Assembly: GCA_029260075.1 (NCBI GenBank) | Contig: JAJDDY010000028.1 | Span: 1 to 64,000, forward strand | Length of the DNA stretch: 64,000 bases | Direction of reading: 5' to 3' | Source: Phycisphaerae bacterium | GTDB taxonomy: Bacteria; Planctomycetota; Phycisphaerae; UBA1845 | Part shown: positions 17,124 to 25,667 of the stretch, in pieces | Layout: each line of letters begins with the position of its first letter | Numbering within the stretch: position 1 is the first letter of the stretch | Notes under the pieces: generated by a model | The model's database searches: none | The model's input: the letters and a program-made list of their open reading frames with translations, nothing else | Told to the model about the DNA's origin: nothing | Program-made: the position numbers and the translations under genes

Positions 17124-20100
17124 GTGCGTAGCCAAACAGTCTGGTTGACGGTGGTGTTGTCCTGTGGCGTCGTGTGGTTTGTCGATGGCTGTAGCAGGAA
17201 GGGCGACGACGACTTCGTCGGTCTGATGAACCGCGGCAAGGCCTACCTTGAAAACCGAAACTCGAAAGACGCAATTCGGGTTTTGACTCAGGCGGTCGAC
17301 ATCAACCCAAACTCGGCGCCCGCGCTGCGAAACCTGGGTCGCGCGTACCGTCTCGCACGACAACACCCCGAAGCGCTCGACGTACTCAACCGTGCCGCGC
17401 AAGCTGATGGCGAATCGGCGACCACAAACTATTTGATCGGACTGACGTACCTCAGTTTGAGCAAACCAGCGGACGCGGTGCCCTTTCTGGAACAGGCTGT
17501 ACGCCTTGATCCGAATGACGCAACCTTACGTTTTCAACTGGCCAGCGCGTACGACGTGGTGAGCAAACCGGACAAGGCGTTCGAGCAACTTCACGAGACC
17601 GTTCGACTCGATCACCTCCACGCCAGTGCGCACTTTAAGCTGCAAACGCACGCCCGCCGGGCCGGTGATAGGGAGGCGTTCCAAGAACATAGTCGGGAGT
17701 TCATGCGACTTCGCCGTTTGTTCGGCGACCAGACGCGATCGGCCGAAGCCCTTGAACAGTGTCGCCATACGCGACCCGAGGCTGCCGAAGCGCCGGTGGT
17801 TGCGCTTGCAGCTACTGAGTCGATCGATGTTCGCTTTGTAGATGCAACGGCGTCGGCATTTGCGTCAAAGACCGATCGGTCGGCGTCGGCCGTCGATGTC
17901 TTGTCGGTGGACCACTCCGGTCGGGCTACGCTGATCGCCGTCGGGTCAGACGGACAGCTCGGGCTTCTCACCATGAATTCGTCGGGCGTGTTCGATCGCA
18001 GCATCGTGGACGGCGGTCCGTCGAATGTAGCGTCCGTCGAGCGCTGCGTGGTGGTGAACTTTGACGACGATGTTCCTGCGGGAAAGAAATACGACCCGAA
18101 GATTCATGCGATCGATGATGTGGTGTTGGGCGGGGCAGATTGTTTGCGATTGCTCAAGGGAGTTAGGGAAGGGACGGAGGAACGTAGGGACGGAGGTAAA
18201 GAGGGACATAGGGACGACGGGACGGTGGGTGAGGACGCGTTGCGTTTTGCGGGGGTTCGCGATGTTACTGACGTTGCGGGGATGGGCGACGTTTCAGGCG
18301 GTGCGTTTCGGTTTGTGGACTATGAGCACGACGGCGATCTTGATGTTGTGCTGTCGCAACGCGGCGGTCTTCAACTATGGCAGAACAACGGGGGTGGCCG
18401 ATTTGACGACGTGACCGCAAAGGCGGGGCTTTCCGCCACCGGGTTGTGGGTCGGAGGCGTCGACGCGGCGGTTGACATCGTGGCTGTTGACCTGAACGCG
18501 GATGTTGCGGTTGATCTGATTGTGGCACGCGGCGATCGGCCTACGATAGTTTTTGAGAATCAGCGAGCGGGCGTGTTTTCGCTCATGGCTGATCCGCCCG
18601 GTCCTTGGCCGGCTGCGGATCGAGTGCTTGCCAACGACCTGGATAACGACGGTGTTGTCGATGTCGTCCTACTCACGCCGGATGAGGCTGTGGTTCTGTC
18701 TCAGGCAGCCACGAAACGACACCACATACCGCTCGGGTTCAGCACCTTAACGGACGCGGCGCTCGTCGATTTTGACAACGACGGTCTGCTCGATCTTGTC
18801 GTCGCGGGTACGCCGTCTGTTGAAGCACGCGATGAGGGCGACGTGGCCAAGTCTGGGGCCATGCTGTTGTTTCGCAACGACGGAAGTGCGGGGTGGTCCG
18901 ACGTGTCGACAGGCACCGGGCTCGCGAGCATCGTCATGCGTCCGGCGCGAAAGATTCTTCCGGTCGACATCGACGCCGACGGCGACTCCGACTTAGTCGT
19001 TGTGTCTGAAGATGGTCTGTTGCACCTGCTACGCAACGACGGCGGTTCCGCCAATGGGCAGTTGAAAATCAGACTGACGACGGTCAAGACGAATTCGACC
19101 GGTCTTGGTACGCACATCGAACTGCGCCGTGGCCGGTGGTTGGCCACACGAACGGTCGACAGCCGGGTGATCGAAATCGGACTCGGTCGGCGTACCAAGC
19201 TCGATTCGCTGCAAACGGTTTGGACCAACGGCGTGGTCGACAATCAGATCGATGTGGTCGTATCCGCCCCGCATGATGCGGCCTCGTTGGAGCGATCCGC
19301 GCCGCCGATTCAACTTGAAGAAAAGAACGTCGCGACCGGTTCCTGTCCGCTATTCTACGCGTGGGACGGAAGTCGGTTCCGCTTCGTTACGGACCTGCTG
19401 GGCAATTCACCGATCGGGTTGCCGCTGTCGCGCGACCAGCTCTTGCCGGCAGATCCCGATGAAATAGTCTACCTCGGCGACGCGTCGCAATTTCCGCCGC
19501 GCGATGGCACGTACCACGTCGTGATTACGGACGAATTCCGCGAGATCGCCTACATCGACAACGTCCGACTGATGGCCGTCGATCATCGCGCAGATGTCGA
19601 AATTCATCCCACGGACAAGCTAATGCCGCCGCCGTTTCCCGAGTCTGAGCTTTGGGCGTTGGTTGCGTCGAACAAGTTGGTTGACGCCGTCGGCGGTGAC
19701 GGGATCAATCGAACAGATGCGCTGCAAACCATAGACGGCGTGTATGCGCCGCCGGGGGTAGCACTGCCGGCGCCTTATCGTGGCATGACCCATCCGCTCG
19801 CCCTGACGCTCGACTTCGGCCCGCTCGACTCTGCGCAACCGCTCGTGCTTGCCCTGACCGGCTGGCTTCAATACGGCGACGGCAGCACGAACATCGCCCT
19901 ATCACAGGACCGATCGCTCACGATCATCAGCCCGACGTTGTCTGTAGAGACTTCGGACGGAACGTGGATGGACGTCGACGCCACGGTGGGCATGCCGGCG
20001 GGTAAGACCAAGACTATTCTCGTCGACTTGGCTGGTCGATTGCCGGTGGGCGCGCGGCGCCTTCGACTCACGACTACGTTCGAGATTCGTTGGGACCGGA

Positions 20101-20591
20101 TCGCTCTGTTTGAACGACGCGACCTGTCGTCTGAGCGAATACACGAAGTGGAGCCTTCGACCGCTGAGCTGAGTTGGCGGGGTGTCTCCGAACTGGCGCA
20201 ACGCAAAGCTGGTCATCCGTGGACGCCGGACTTCGACACGGTCTACCAACAGCCGCCGTGGCGGACGACGCTTGAGGGTTGGTGTACGCGATATGGCGAT
20301 GTGTTGGAGTTGGTCGACGCATGGGATGATAAGATGGCTGTGCTGAACTGCGGCGACGCGCTCACCTTGACGTTCGCGGTGAGTGATCTGCCGCCCGCGC
20401 CGACGGGTATGCGTCGCACGTTCTTCTTCTACTCTGTCGGTTGGGACAAAGACGGCGACTACAACGTGATCGGCGGGGACCGAGTGGGCCCGTTGCCGAC
20501 CAGTGATCGAGCGACGCCGGTGAATGACGACTGGCGCCGGCGATACAACACCCGATGGGTCGATCGCAATCGGTTTCGGTACGTGGAGTGA
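17124..20591 (+). CDS. TPR + FG-GAP lipoprotein with conserved C-terminal beta domain
   Basis: Predicted extracytoplasmic lipoprotein of 1155 residues; function unknown. A signal with lipobox-like FVDGC is followed by four to five TPR units (about 30-180; NRGKAYLENRNSKDAIRVL, IGLTYLSLSKPADAVPFLEQ). FG-GAP-type loops follow (DYEHDGDLDVVLSQRGG, DLDNDGVVDVVLL, DFDNDGLLDLVVAG, DIDADGDSDLVVV), then an ASPIC/UnbV-like segment (about 660-710). The last 400 residues begin CPLFYAWDGSRFRFVTDLLG, a region I recall beside CRTAC1 repeats in Acidobacteria. Start: GTG with AGGAG 7 bases upstream. Probably cotranscribed with the two genes before it. Residues about 344-371 are a charged low-complexity insert encoded by a purine-rich repeat. 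Confidence 0.82.
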   Translation: MRSQTVWLTVVLSCGVVWFVDGCSRKGDDDFVGLMNRGKAYLENRNSKDAIRVLTQAVDINPNSAPALRNLGRAYRLARQHPEALDVLNRAAQADGESATTNYLIGLTYLSLSKPADAVPFLEQAVRLDPNDATLRFQLASAYDVVSKPDKAFEQLHETVRLDHLHASAHFKLQTHARRAGDREAFQEHSREFMRLRRLFGDQTRSAEALEQCRHTRPEAAEAPVVALAATESIDVRFVDATASAFASKTDRSASAVDVLSVDHSGRATLIAVGSDGQLGLLTMNSSGVFDRSIVDGGPSNVASVERCVVVNFDDDVPAGKKYDPKIHAIDDVVLGGADCLRLLKGVREGTEERRDGGKEGHRDDGTVGEDALRFAGVRDVTDVAGMGDVSGGAFRFVDYEHDGDLDVVLSQRGGLQLWQNNGGGRFDDVTAKAGLSATGLWVGGVDAAVDIVAVDLNADVAVDLIVARGDRPTIVFENQRAGVFSLMADPPGPWPAADRVLANDLDNDGVVDVVLLTPDEAVVLSQAATKRHHIPLGFSTLTDAALVDFDNDGLLDLVVAGTPSVEARDEGDVAKSGAMLLFRNDGSAGWSDVSTGTGLASIVMRPARKILPVDIDADGDSDLVVVSEDGLLHLLRNDGGSANGQLKIRLTTVKTNSTGLGTHIELRRGRWLATRTVDSRVIEIGLGRRTKLDSLQTVWTNGVVDNQIDVVVSAPHDAASLERSAPPIQLEEKNVATGSCPLFYAWDGSRFRFVTDLLGNSPIGLPLSRDQLLPADPDEIVYLGDASQFPPRDGTYHVVITDEFREIAYIDNVRLMAVDHRADVEIHPTDKLMPPPFPESELWALVASNKLVDAVGGDGINRTDALQTIDGVYAPPGVALPAPYRGMTHPLALTLDFGPLDSAQPLVLALTGWLQYGDGSTNIALSQDRSLTIISPTLSVETSDGTWMDVDATVGMPAGKTKTILVDLAGRLPVGARRLRLTTTFEIRWDRIALFERRDLSSERIHEVEPSTAELSWRGVSELAQRKAGHPWTPDFDTVYQQPPWRTTLEGWCTRYGDVLELVDAWDDKMAVLNCGDALTLTFAVSDLPPAPTGMRRTFFFYSVGWDKDGDYNVIGGDRVGPLPTSDRATPVNDDWRRRYNTRWVDRNRFRYVE
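18156..18237 (+). repeat. Purine-rich GGGACG repeat inserted in coding sequence
   Basis: The segment repeats AGGGACGGAGG-like units (AGGGAAGGGACGGAGG, AGGGACATAGGGACGACGGG) and encodes Glu/Gly/Arg/Asp-rich, low-complexity residues within the TPR/FG-GAP protein. It keeps the reading frame. Confidence 0.55.
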
Positions 20592-20633
20592 GTCAGTTCC
20601 TGCTGCCCCGTAGTAAGTCCGCTCGCGCTGCCC

Positions 20634-20751
20634 CGTGCCGAGAAAGGATTCACGGCACAGCTTATCAGTTCGTGCATCTCGCTGGTGCGTGAATCCCTTC
20701 TCGCACCTCCGCATCCGCGAATTCGCTGGTGCGTGAATCCTTTCTCGCACC
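20634..20751. repeat. Cluster of three GTGCSGAGAAAGGATTCACG hairpins
   Basis: Copies lie at 20634-20661, 20684-20707 and 20728-20751, the last two in opposite orientation (GGTGCGTGAATCCTTTCTCG then CACC). Each has a 6-bp stem, GTGCCG/CGGCAC or GGTGCG/CGCACC. They follow the stop codon of the TPR/FG-GAP gene, and one further copy is inside the CRTAC1-like gene. Confidence 0.7.
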
Positions 20752-20860
20752 TTCGCCCGCGTTAATCCGTTCCCAACGCCTACTCATTGAATTGCGATCG
20801 TCCGTTCTCTATGATCGTGTGTAGGCCGTGCGGGGTTCGGGGGAGTTCGAGCAACACGTC

Positions 20861-21985
20861 ATGAGAACTGTAGGGGTATTGGTCGTCTGTGCGTGGACCG
20901 TCGCGTCGGCGCCGCTACGCGCCGATGAAACGCTGTTTCGCTACGAGGGTAACGTTCATCCGCTCGAAGCGGGAGCGCTGGTCGGGAGTCTCTGCGAAGA
21001 TCCGTGCAGCGACTCCGTCGAGGACGGACACTATGTGCTTCGGTGGCGCATCGAGGGAGATTTGGTGAATTTTCAGTTTCAGATCACCACCGTTGAAGAG
21101 CCGCCCCCGCCGCCGAATTTCTGGGTGGAGTGGCGGTTTCGCTCGAACCATCCGCTAACTCCCTCGTCGTTCACCTGCGACGCAGGTTTCAAGGTGCAAC
21201 TTCCGCCAATCCTAGAGCCGGTCCACATGTACGGCGATGCAGCGTTTAACAATAGCGGGGATTTCGGGATTTCAGGGTTTGAGTTGGACGAGTTCCACGT
21301 CTTCCGCTTCGAGTCCATTGACGGTGTCGATTACACCCTTGCTGTCGATGGGACGGTTTTTGCTCATCTGACCGGTGATACCTTTATTCGGTCCACCTCT
21401 GTTGCGCTGCGTGGACAAGGAGGCTGCATAGGCGACTCGTTCCCCAATATGATCAACGAGTGGGATTTCGTTCGGTACGGGACGATTTCGTTTGGCGAGA
21501 AAGTTATCGCCTCCGATCCGCCGCAGGGTCTCGTGGACGCACGCAAGCCGCTTGATCGATTCACCGTCACCTTCGACTCGGCCAACTACGTCTACATCGA
21601 TGACGTGCTTGTTGAGACCACTGGCAACGAAACACCCGTCGTCCTGATGACCCGCCGCCGAGAAAACGACGAGCCCGACACGGTCGAGATCGTGCTTGAT
21701 CGACCCTTAGCCTTCGGCGAAACCACCAGCTTCACCATGACCGACGCCGGGCCCCCGCCCATCGACGGCGTCAACGTGATAGAATATTACTTCGCAACCG
21801 GCGACTTCGACAACGATGGAGCCGTAACCCTCACCGACCACGCCCAACTATCAAACTGCATGACCGGCCCCGATACGAAATCCACATCCAAGACCTGCAC
21901 CGCCTTTGACTTCACCGCCGACAAAGCCATCGACCTCTGGGACTTCGCTTTTTTCCAGACGGTATTCACCGGCGACACGCCATGA
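20861..21985 (+). CDS. Secreted protein with C-terminal dockerin-like domain
   Basis: Predicted extracellular protein, 374 residues, function unknown. A short signal peptide (MRTVGVLVVCAWTVASAPLRA) is followed by a beta-sandwich-like domain (about 20-200; YEGNVHPLEAGALVGSL, FRFESIDGVDYTLAVDGTV), consistent with a LamG/concanavalin-type fold. A second beta segment covers about 205-310. The C-terminus has dockerin-type Ca loops, GDFDNDGAVTLTDHAQLSNC and DFTADKAIDLWDFAFFQTVF. The start at 20861 puts the signal peptide first; GGGAG lies rather far upstream (about 15 bases), and a start at 20828 is open. The C-terminal module is shared in type with the two very large secreted proteins in the window. 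Confidence 0.75.
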   Translation: MRTVGVLVVCAWTVASAPLRADETLFRYEGNVHPLEAGALVGSLCEDPCSDSVEDGHYVLRWRIEGDLVNFQFQITTVEEPPPPPNFWVEWRFRSNHPLTPSSFTCDAGFKVQLPPILEPVHMYGDAAFNNSGDFGISGFELDEFHVFRFESIDGVDYTLAVDGTVFAHLTGDTFIRSTSVALRGQGGCIGDSFPNMINEWDFVRYGTISFGEKVIASDPPQGLVDARKPLDRFTVTFDSANYVYIDDVLVETTGNETPVVLMTRRRENDEPDTVEIVLDRPLAFGETTSFTMTDAGPPPIDGVNVIEYYFATGDFDNDGAVTLTDHAQLSNCMTGPDTKSTSKTCTAFDFTADKAIDLWDFAFFQTVFTGDTP

Positions 21986-22020
21986 CCTTGTGATCATCCC
22001 GCTTTGATCTGCAAGTAATT

Positions 22021-22110
22021 TGTCGGGACGAGATGGGAATCGCGTCCCAGCGTAACTGCGGTGGTGAACAGAGAGGGTGTCGGGACGAGATGGTAGTCTC
22101 GTCCCAGCTT
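22021..22110. repeat. Two GGGACGAGA hairpins
   Basis: TGTCGGGACGAGATGG followed by CGTCCCAGC occurs at 22021-22051 and 22078-22110. GGGACGAGA pairs with TCTCGTCCC in the second copy and imperfectly in the first. They open a roughly 400-base block between genes that is almost entirely repeats. Confidence 0.65.
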
Positions 22111-22118
22111 GCCAATGG

Positions 22119-22221
22119 GATCACCGGCTGGAAGCCGGTGCCACACTTGGTTCACAACCGGCTGGAAGGTAGTGTCACACTTGCTTCACAACCGACTGGA
22201 AAGTGGTCCCACAGTGACTTG
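22119..22221 (-). repeat. Three tandem GTGFQPV-type palindromes, decaying
   Basis: A consensus copy (22119-22148) is followed by two degraded copies at 22151-22182 and 22185-22221 (ACCGGCTGGAAGGTAGTGTC, ACCGACTGGAAAGTGGTCCC). They are in the reverse orientation relative to 3850-3879. Confidence 0.7.
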
Positions 22222-22275
22222 CTGTTGTACAGCGGTCTGTTAGCGAAAGCCCACGCGGGTCCGTTAGCACGTGTC

Positions 22276-22391
22276 TAGGAAGTCTCTTTCAGAGCCGCGC
22301 CCGTAAGGAAGCGGTCCGGTTTCAACTTCAAAAAACCGCTCCCTGACAGTCGCGGCTCGGTTCGAAGCGCCCCTTCTGAAACACCCTCCTA
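22276..22391. mobile_element. MITE-like palindromic element (TAGGA family), 116 bp
   Basis: Ends TAGGAAGTCTCTTTCAGA and TAGGAGGGTGTTTCAGAAG (read inward) form imperfect terminal inverted repeats starting with TA. The interior is the shared palindrome GCCGCGCCCGTAAGGAAGCG paired with CCGCTCCCTGACAGTCGCGG. Its last three bases, read on the minus strand, are the TAG stop codon of purM. Confidence 0.7.
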
Positions 22392-23453
22392 GCGGAAGCG
22401 CACGCGGCCGCCGCCTCGTGTGATTTGGCCGAGCAAGAAGGGTTCTTCGCCCGCACGACGTAGCGCTCGCATGACGCCGTTGGCGAAGCGTGGGCGCACG
22501 ATCATGACGAAGCCGACGCCCATGTTGAAGACCTTGAACAGCTCGGCGCGCGAAACGCCTTTTTGCCGAAGCCAGTCAAACACCGGCGGCGGCTGCCACG
22601 ATGATCGAAGAACCGTAGCGTCGCAGTTGGACGGCAGGGCTCGGGCGAGGTTTTCCTTCAGTCCGCCGCCCGTGATGTGGGCCATGGCTGTGATGACGCG
22701 CTTGACGCGATAGGCTTGGAGCACCGCGCGAACCGCAGACACGTAGATCTTTGTTGGTCGGAGCAGGGCGTCGCCCAGCGACTCGCCGAGTCCGTCGTAC
22801 GTGCGACTTAGCTGTCCCCGTCGGCGCTTGACCACAGCCCGCACCAACGAATAGCCGTTCGAGTGGACTCCGCTTGATGGCAGCCCGATCAGCACATCGC
22901 CGGACGCTACGCGGCTGCCGTCGATGATGCGGTTGTGTTCGACCACGCCCACCGCGAACCCGGCGAGGTCGAAGTCGCCGCGACGGTAGAGGTCGGGCAT
23001 TTCGGCCGTCTCACCGCCGAGCAGGGCACAGCCGGCCTGTCGACAACCGTCGGCCACCCCAATGATGACGTCCCTGAGGTGCTTGGGGTCGAGCTTGTTG
23101 ACCGCGAGGTAGTCGAGAAAAAAGAGCGGTTCCGCTCCGCAGCAGATCAGGTCGTTAACGTTCATGGCCACAAGATCGATGCCGATCGTCGACAGCTTCT
23201 TCATTTCGATGGCAATGAGCACCTTGGTGCCCACGCCGTCGGTGCAGCCCACGAGGACGGGGCGTTTGTAGTTACGGCGAAAGAGTTGCTCGTCGTAATC
23301 CAGCCGAAACAGCCCGGCAAACCCCCCGTGGCGATTCGAAAAGACCCGAGGTCCGTAGGTGCTGCGCATGGCCCCTTCGATGGTCGAAACCCACCGCGTA
23401 TTCGCGTGGACGTCGACGCCGGAGTCTTTGTAGGTGATCGAAGCTTTCGCCAT
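22389..23453 (-). CDS. purM: Phosphoribosylformylglycinamidine cyclo-ligase (AIR synthase)
   Basis: Catalyses ATP-dependent closure of FGAM to aminoimidazole ribotide, the fifth step of de novo purine synthesis. The 354-residue protein has the family start ITYKDSGVDVHA, the ATP-binding GCTDGVGTKVLIA, IDLVAMNVNDLICCGAEPLF, GGETAEMP and GLPSSGVHSNGYSLVR, and ends with a divergent but complete C-terminal domain (ITGGGLKENLARALP, VFNMGVGFVMIV). Start at ATG 23453 fits family length; an in-frame start at 23528 would add 25 residues without support. The gene is not in a pur operon here; purF lies about 4.4 kb away on the same strand. The stop codon is the end of a MITE-like element. Confidence 0.93.
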   Translation of the reverse strand: MAKASITYKDSGVDVHANTRWVSTIEGAMRSTYGPRVFSNRHGGFAGLFRLDYDEQLFRRNYKRPVLVGCTDGVGTKVLIAIEMKKLSTIGIDLVAMNVNDLICCGAEPLFFLDYLAVNKLDPKHLRDVIIGVADGCRQAGCALLGGETAEMPDLYRRGDFDLAGFAVGVVEHNRIIDGSRVASGDVLIGLPSSGVHSNGYSLVRAVVKRRRGQLSRTYDGLGESLGDALLRPTKIYVSAVRAVLQAYRVKRVITAMAHITGGGLKENLARALPSNCDATVLRSSWQPPPVFDWLRQKGVSRAELFKVFNMGVGFVMIVRPRFANGVMRALRRAGEEPFLLGQITRGGGRVRFR

Positions 23454-23635
23454 GGCGCGCGTAGTGTACGTTTGTTTCGTCAGAACGAAAAGCTGGGCCT
23501 TGATGCGCCAGATCGAAGGTTTCGCCATACTACCACACGTGTTCCTGCGGGTTGTTCACGGATTGTTGGAATTCCTCGGGCGTCGCCGGTGTTTAGTATG
23601 GGTGAAGTAGAAGGTTTTCAAGAAAGGTGACGCGG

Positions 23636-23719
23636 ATGATTCCTGGACTCGTTCTGGTTGTGGCCATGTTCGTGGCGACGGCTGCTTTGATCTTGGCGGG
23701 CTGGCTCTTGGCTGACTGA
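23636..23719 (+). CDS. 27-residue hydrophobic membrane peptide
   Basis: A small gene with a good ribosome-binding site (AGAAAGG 8 bases before ATG). It encodes MIPGLVLVVAMFVATAALIL followed by AGWLLAD, a single membrane-spanning segment with almost no soluble part. It sits alone between divergent purM and the aminotransferase gene. The hydrophobic run is uninterrupted, which supports a real product, but 27 codons could also arise by chance. Function unknown. Confidence 0.5.
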   Translation: MIPGLVLVVAMFVATAALILAGWLLAD

Positions 23720-23981
23720 TCGTGCTTCGGCATGGATCGTGAGGTCGGGATACGCCGGACGCGCACTTCCGATATGCTCCCCAATCGAGGTGGAATATGG
23801 CATTTCTTCGAGGAGACGCCTTCAAGCGAAGGCGTTATCATCACTCGCGTGCCCAACGCCGTTCATGAACTGACGTTCGAAGAACGTTGGCCAAGCGTGC
23901 GGCCCGGAACCGCACGGCGGACCGATCGAAGCGCCCGGAACGGGCCAGTCCGTGGCTGGTCGCGTCGCGAACTGAGGACCG

Positions 23982-25301
23982 ATGACCAATCAGCGAGATG
24001 CCGACATGAGTGAATCCGACAGCTGCGTGGTTGAGGTTCATCTCAACGAGCACGTGAAGGGCATCGCACCGTCAGCGACTGTGGCCATCAACGATCGATC
24101 GAACGAGTTGCTGCGCCAAGGTCGAGATATCTTCAAGCTCGGGCTGGGACAGTCGCCGTTTCCTGTCCCCGATGTCGTCGTCGAGTCGCTTCGCGAACAT
24201 GCCGGTGAGAAGGATTATCTTCCGGTGCAGGGTCTTGCGGCGTTGCGCGATGCGGTCGCGGAACATCATCGACGCACGTTCGGTATCGACTGTGACGCCG
24301 AGGACGTGTTGATCGGTCCGGGGTCGAAGGAACTTATGTTCCTGTTGCAACTGGTCTTCTATGGCGATCTGGTCATACCGACGCCGACGTGGGTTTCGTA
24401 CGCACCGCAGGCACGCATCGTTGGCAGCCCGGTTCACTTCGTACCGACATCGAGCGACGAGAATTGGCATCTGACTCCGGCGCGGTTTGAACGCGTGTGC
24501 GAGAAGAATCATCAACGCGCGCGATTGGTCATACTGACGTACCCCTCGAACCCGACGGGGACGACGATCCCGCATGATCACTTGGAGGACTTGGCAGACA
24601 TCGCCCGGCGCGAGCGCGTGCTGCTGCTGTCTGATGAGATTTATGGCAAGCTTCACCACACCGGCGACCATGAGTCCATCGTTCCGTATTATCCAAAAGG
24701 TACGATCTTTAGCGGCGGGTTGAGCAAATGGTGCGGCGCCGGTGGGTGGCGGTTGGGAGTGTTTGTGTTTCCCAAGTGCCTTGGTTGGCTTCGCGACGCG
24801 ATGGCGGCTGTGGCGACTGAGACGTTCACTTCGACGTGTGCTCCGATCCAACACGCTGCGATTCGGGCGTTCGAGGGTGGACCGGAGATTGACGACTATC
24901 TGGACAACGCACGCCGAGTGCTCCGCGCTTTGGGCAATCTTCTCGCGCGACGACTGCGTTCAGCCGGTGCCGAGGTGTGCGATCCGGAAGGAGGATTCTA
25001 CCTCTTCCCCGACTTTTCCAGCATGCGTGACCGGCTTGCCAAGAGAAAAATCTTTACCAGCAATCAACTTTGCCGGCGCATACTGGACGATATCGGAGTA
25101 GCCGTATTGCCTGGTAGTGCTTTCGGTCAGCCGCCGGAGCAGTTCACCGCAAGACTCGCCTATGTCGATTTCGACGGCCGCGAGGCGCTCGCCGCTGCTT
25201 CGGAGTTTCCGCAAGGTCAGCCGCTCGATGAAGCGTTCGTCGAGAAGCACTGCGTGCGGGTGGTCGAGGCGATCAATCGACTTGGCGACTGGTTTGTATA
25301 G
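23982..25301 (+). CDS. Class I/II PLP-dependent aminotransferase
   Basis: Predicted cytosolic transaminase using an amino acid donor and 2-oxoglutarate; the substrate cannot be read from sequence. The 439-residue protein shows LGLGQSPFPVPD near the N-terminus, YLPVQGLAALRDAVAEH, the substrate/PLP Asn in TYPSNPTGTTI, the PLP Asp/Tyr in LLSDEIYGKL, and the Schiff-base Lys in FSGGLSKWCGAGGWRLG, followed by the phosphate-binding Arg. The C-terminal domain is present (GVAVLPGSAFGQPPEQFTAR). Start ATG 23982 has GAGG 5 bases upstream; ATG 24006 is an alternative. Compared with AspC-type enzymes it has a roughly 40-residue insertion near the C-terminus. Confidence 0.87.
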   Translation: MTNQRDADMSESDSCVVEVHLNEHVKGIAPSATVAINDRSNELLRQGRDIFKLGLGQSPFPVPDVVVESLREHAGEKDYLPVQGLAALRDAVAEHHRRTFGIDCDAEDVLIGPGSKELMFLLQLVFYGDLVIPTPTWVSYAPQARIVGSPVHFVPTSSDENWHLTPARFERVCEKNHQRARLVILTYPSNPTGTTIPHDHLEDLADIARRERVLLLSDEIYGKLHHTGDHESIVPYYPKGTIFSGGLSKWCGAGGWRLGVFVFPKCLGWLRDAMAAVATETFTSTCAPIQHAAIRAFEGGPEIDDYLDNARRVLRALGNLLARRLRSAGAEVCDPEGGFYLFPDFSSMRDRLAKRKIFTSNQLCRRILDDIGVAVLPGSAFGQPPEQFTARLAYVDFDGREALAAASEFPQGQPLDEAFVEKHCVRVVEAINRLGDWFV

Positions 25302-25667
25302 AATCGATCCGCGAGACGGCACGGTGCGCGCGACGCAGGGGCCGGCAACGTAGTGACCGATTCGGACAGGATTGTGTCGGGTACGCATCGTCTCGCCGAC
25401 GATAAGAAAACGGCCTCGAGACTTCGATGGGTCGGAGGGAATCGCGTGCGTAAGACTGTCTTGCAGGATAAGCTTAACTTGACGGGCTGATTGGTCTTGG
25501 TACTTCGGTCTTCCCCTGTACGCGGTCGCTGGCCAATGGCGTCGCGCTCGGGCCTATGTTTTTCAATGGAATCGTTCGTTCGCGTGGTGCGGACGAACGA
25601 TTTTCGTTCAGTTTGTCGTTGCGACGTTTTCTTCCGTCTTTGTATAGAGTTACGTGTTAGGAGCCGC
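25302..25667. other. Leader region upstream of the MlaA-fusion gene
   Basis: No gene is seen. The frame of the next gene is open from 25491, but that part is Arg/Ser-rich, lacks a ribosome-binding site and would place the lipoprotein signal 100 residues in. No terminator or repeat was found. Confidence 0.45.

Noticed and set aside
15761-17239. 492-codon minus-strand frame opposite the CRTAC1-like gene
   Set aside because: The regular Asp-loop codons on the plus strand produce an open antisense frame rich in Arg/Val/Ile; no start signal or family.
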